The notes beneath the pieces are model-generated. The model worked only from the letters and a program-made list of their open reading frames with translations. It ran no database searches and had not been told where the DNA came from. This document shows, one piece after another, positions 60,762-64,000 of a DNA stretch of 64,000 nucleotides (within the stretch, counting starts at the first letter, position 1; each line of letters begins with the position of its first letter). Made by a program: the position numbers and the translations under genes. Source of the stretch: Utricularia gibba (taxonomy: Eukaryota > Streptophyta > Magnoliopsida > Lamiales > Lentibulariaceae); the NCBI GenBank assembly GCA_002189035.1, contig NEEC01000013.1, positions 1,736,001 through 1,800,000 on the forward strand, read 5' to 3'.

Positions 60762-61414
60762 TTAACCCAAAGAAAAATGTCCCAGGCTATGTAAAAGTAT
60801 CTGTAAGTCAAACCACGTACAATGAGGAAAGTTTTCAAGTCTTCCCCAGATGAAACTTTGTACACTTTGATCAGCCCCTGGTTGGTTTTATTGGACAGCC
60901 ACCGGAAAACAGAATCCGGTATCATCACAGCCCGTGGGTCTGGTAGATTCCTGTGATCAGAAGGGGTTGAGGTATATCGCAGTATCACCATGCTTTGTTC
61001 TTTCGTTTTGTTGGTAAAATCTGTGAAAATGTTAGTGGGGTACGACAAGGTTACCAGTTGATGATGTCTGCTCCAGTGGACCAGAGGAACAGGATCAGCA
61101 TCGAGGTGATGGAAATGTGGCAGGCGAGAGTCACAAAGTTGTAATCAAGGACTTCAAACAGGAACCATATGAGTGTGAATCCCATCAGTATGGCTGCTGA
61201 TGTGTTCTTGTTCCTCCACAGAAGTATATCAGCAACTGCAAAACATCATACATGACTTCTGTTCCATCAGCAGATTCCCTTTTATGAACCTGAGTTCTGA
61301 AGTTAGTTCCTTACCTGTCCCACCTCCGAGGGCTTGATGAAGAGGCTTTTCCCGGCCGAAGAGGTGCGCCGGAGGGAGATGGCTGCTGCCGGAATTTGAG
61401 GAAGAAGCCGACAT
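60762..61414 (-). CDS. RTNLB reticulon-like protein, C-terminally truncated
   Basis: Reticulon-like B proteins shape tubular endoplasmic reticulum by wedging two long hydrophobic hairpins into the membrane. The start at 61412-61414 gives MSASSSNSGSSHLPPAHLFG, then REKPLHQALGGG, the conserved lead into the domain. Exon 2 holds the first hairpin: ADILLWRNKNTSAAILMGFT, LIWFLFEVLDYNFVTLACHI and SMLILFLWS. Exon 3 is the cytosolic loop: LPDPRAVMIPDSVFRWLSNK, then GLIKVYKVSSGEDLKTFLI. After the donor GTACGT, exon 4 reads ILLHSLGHFSLG and then stops (60762-60764). The second hairpin and the usual C-terminal tail are absent, so the protein would be about 145 residues against roughly 210-250. It may be a truncated paralogue or an early pseudogene; one indel would not recover a recognisable second hairpin. 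Confidence 0.75.
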
Positions 61415-61849
61415 TTTTCAGGGTTCACAAATGATGAGAGACAAGAATTATCTTCAGAAATGAGGTGTCCATGATCAGTTGGTTATATAGCGAAGGCATT
61501 GCCTGAATTCAGAGGAAAGACCCCTCATGGAACAATGAAGAAAGGAATGGCTTGTGCATCAAAAATGAGATTGCTTCTTGCTGGAGATTTCAAATTTGGT
61601 ATCTTCCAACGAAGGAAACACCATCGAGCCTAATTCCATAAAAAGCTTCTCTATCAAAATTCAGATCCGCATCTACTCAGTCTGAGAAAGCAGCTCAACT
61701 TTCAAACCATGTTGCACATCGAACTCCTCAATGTCTAACTGCATTAAAACACCAGAACGCAGTTTTTTGTAGAAACTCTCAGGGAGGCAATATCGTACAA
61801 AAATACAGAAAGTATATTCGCTTTGGTCAAATTGTTACCTGTCCTTGTT

Positions 61850-63290
61850 TCAGGTTTCATCGTGTGGTTTCATTGCAAGGAAAAGCAAGACTTCCTGCAC
61901 CGAAAGAACACAAGAATAACACATGTCTTGAAACAAACGAAAAAAAAAAACATACTAAGTAAAAAGACAGGGTTCTCCACAATCATTGTGTCATAATGCA
62001 AATAGTTAAAATTTGAAAGAAGATATCATTCCATATTAAAGAAATTCACCTTGTCCCTCAATCTGGCTGTTGTCTGCGGAGGTGGGCATTTAATCTCAAA
62101 TCTTGAGCAATATTCTACAAGATGCTTGTTTTTTCTTCCCTGGTTAGGTCCCTGGGTATGTCAAGATTGGTCATCCTCTCTAATTCTCCTATCGTATCAA
62201 CCCGTCTGCAAGAGAAGAAGGAAGAAGTGAATGCCAGATAAAGGAAACCTGATGGGGCAGCTTTAGAATAGGAATGCATAATAGGCATAGTGTCAGCCAC
62301 AAAAACCTGAAAGGGGGGCGTGAAATCAATTTCACTAGGAACTTCACCCAACCCATTAGCATGGTATTTTATTTTATAGCCGCCTGTAATCTCCTTGACC
62401 ATCCTTTTTGATCGGTAATTTGCATGAGAAATATGAGATGAACAGCAAATAGAATTACGTAATCACCAACCGCTGAGCATTTCTTCAGTCATGGTATCAG
62501 CAAAAGCCATGCAGAACCGGGTATATCATCTTCATCATGGGAGTTTCAACCTTTTCGAGAAAGCAGTCAACAAAACACGCTGAAAAAATCCAAATAATGA
62601 ATAAAACACGTCAACAGCACAGCATTACCTCCAAGAAGTCACGTTTGTGAAGGAAATTCCAGATATATGAATGACTCTTGACCTGGTCCAAATAACTTTG
62701 TGAACCTCTGCATTTAGCATCAAATCCAAATAGCGCAGTCGGTAGAGAGTTTCCTAGCATAGCAATCTTTTCAGTACATAGGAATCAAATTTCTGACTGT
62801 TCTTGGAACCCACAAATCAGCCTCCAGCTGAATCATTACTATTATTATGGAATGAAATAAGGAAATGTGGGAAAAAAAAACTACCAATCTTGCTTCATTG
62901 CTCTCTGATCCCAGACCACTTTTCTCTCATGGCACCATGTGGAGACAGTGTGAGAGAGCGGTAAAAATCTTGGGAAAAATGCTGAGCTCGCCTCATTTAC
63001 TTTTTCCAATACATTGAAACAGGATACGTAATCACATACCTAAACCTCCATACCTACTCACATACTCCGGTATGCTCGATCCAGCCTCAAACTTATGAGG
63101 ATAAATATCATCTCCAGATTCCCTCTGAACAGCAAGTGCCCACACCCTATTTTCAAAGTATTGATGAGAGACAAATGAGAACATAGCCGAACGATGATAC
63201 CACCACACAATAGGTGGATCAAAGTCCCTCATCCTCAGCAGGCGCAGCCTTGGCTACCCAAGCACCTGGTTTTCCTGATGCCTGAAAAAT
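61850..63290 (-). pseudogene. Lysyl-tRNA synthetase (class II) relic with missing exons
   Basis: Intact cytosolic LysRS charges tRNA-Lys. Collinear remnants occur on the minus strand. About 63041-63290: GKPGAWVAKAAPAEDEG, then YFENRVWALAVQRESGDDIY and PHKFEAGSSIPEYVSRYGGL. About 62634-62752: ETLYRLRYLDLMLNAEVHKV, then a frame change into WNFLHKRDFLE. About 62467-62520: FCMAFADTMTEEMLSG, with an internal deletion. About 62050-62402: MVKEITGGYKIKYHANGLGE and RRVDTIGELERMTNLDIPRD, then FEIKCPPPQTTARLRDK. 61850-61890: EVLLFLAMKPHDET and a stop. The OB-fold exons, the motif 2 region and the motif 3 segment (the catalytic Arg-containing GLGIDR block) are missing. Several lesions of different types make this a genuine relic. 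Confidence 0.82.
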
Positions 63291-64000
63291 TCGCGCCATA
63301 CCAAAGAACATTACAACTCAAAAACCCATCCGCCACAACTTGCTCTCTTTACAACATGAACCGATCACAGAGATGACTTGTGTTCAATAAATGAACACAC
63401 TACCATTGAAGGAACCCGGCGCCAAGATAAGGTGGGATGGGACAGAAAACGACGAAGAAACGGTGAGAAGTGGACCAATGTTCGCTCCGGCCACGACACC
63501 ATGGCCCAAGAAATCAAACGTGTACATTCTTACCACATCATTTAGCCCAAGTCGAAGTAGAGGAAGGTGGGACTACTGTTCTATTTCGTAAACCCCTTGT
63601 TAACGATATCTCATATTAATTATAAATGTAACATGTAACGTGCTTTGATAAAATGATCTTATTAATCTTGCATGATACGTTTTTCTTGAAAAAGTAAAAC
63701 GTAAAAAATATTCAAAACAAACAATATCGTGTAAATAATGAATGAATACATCTAAAATTTAGAATATACTTTCAAATATAATATATATTTATTTAAATAT
63801 TAAAAATTACTATATATTATAGCATTAAAATTAAAAATATTGTTTAGTTATTTTATAAATTACTATATATTAGAGAATGTTATAAAATTTCCCTTAAGCA
63901 AGGGTGATCGCATCATTTTACATGAATCCTATATTGGTTTACGAAATAAAATAAAAAAAATGAAATAGAATAATCACGTAAATTTTGTGTAAAATTTTTT
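63291..64000. other. Right-end spacer, AT-rich
   Basis: 63291-63600 has mixed composition without a recognisable gene. 63600-64000 is strongly AT-rich. No element ends are visible. Confidence 0.5.

Overview
The window is nuclear DNA from a flowering plant, almost certainly a eudicot. The genes are multi-exon with short GT-AG introns, and they encode plant-specific families: IQD, DELLA/GRAS, class II trehalose-phosphate synthase, RTNLB reticulon, ARC3, FtsZ1 and PMEI. Spacers are AT-rich. The gene set does not fix the family; an asterid is my guess only. Gene density is high, about one gene per 2.5 kb, and no large retrotransposon is visible, so this looks like gene-rich chromosome arm.

Layout, left to right: the 3' end of an IQD gene (+); RNA polymerase II subunit NRPB4 (-); RING-H2 ligases RHF2A (-) and RHC1A-like (-); AP-1 sigma adaptin (-); a DUF547/MIP1-type protein (-); a small TIR element; a plastid DprA/SLOG-like protein (+); a decayed stearoyl-ACP desaturase fragment (-); plastid-division FtsZ1 (+); a second IQD gene (+); a VAR3-like RanBP2 zinc-finger protein (-); a class I small heat-shock protein with a clear heat-shock element (-); class II TPS (-); anthranilate synthase beta (-), head to head with plastid-division ARC3 (+); a second, long-TIR MITE; a RING-CH ligase (+); ribose-5-phosphate isomerase (-), head to head with an exon-deleted phytanoyl-CoA dioxygenase relic (+); a DELLA protein with a DEFFA motif (-); a repeat-rich spacer; a pectin methylesterase inhibitor (-); a pKIWI502-type ferredoxin-reductase-like protein (-); nuclear poly(A) polymerase (+); a CinA/PncC-nucleotidylyltransferase fusion (+); a truncated reticulon (-); and a lysyl-tRNA synthetase relic (-).

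Most genes are unrelated housekeeping or regulatory loci. Two links stand out. FtsZ1 and its Z-ring positioning partner ARC3 lie about 13 kb apart. The CinA/PncC-nucleotidylyltransferase fusion joins two domains that in bacteria act in successive NAD-salvage steps; it is the best candidate for an under-described activity.

A caution for every reader: several otherwise well-conserved genes (RHF2A, DprA-like, ASB, ARC3 twice, RPI, PMEI twice) need exactly one extra base to stay in frame, usually at a G or C run. I read these as residual deletion errors in the assembly, not as pseudogenes. The desaturase, phytanoyl-CoA dioxygenase and LysRS loci, by contrast, lack whole exons or carry several different lesions and are real relics. 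Exon boundaries were read by eye from splice signals and family resemblance; no alignment or database search was run.
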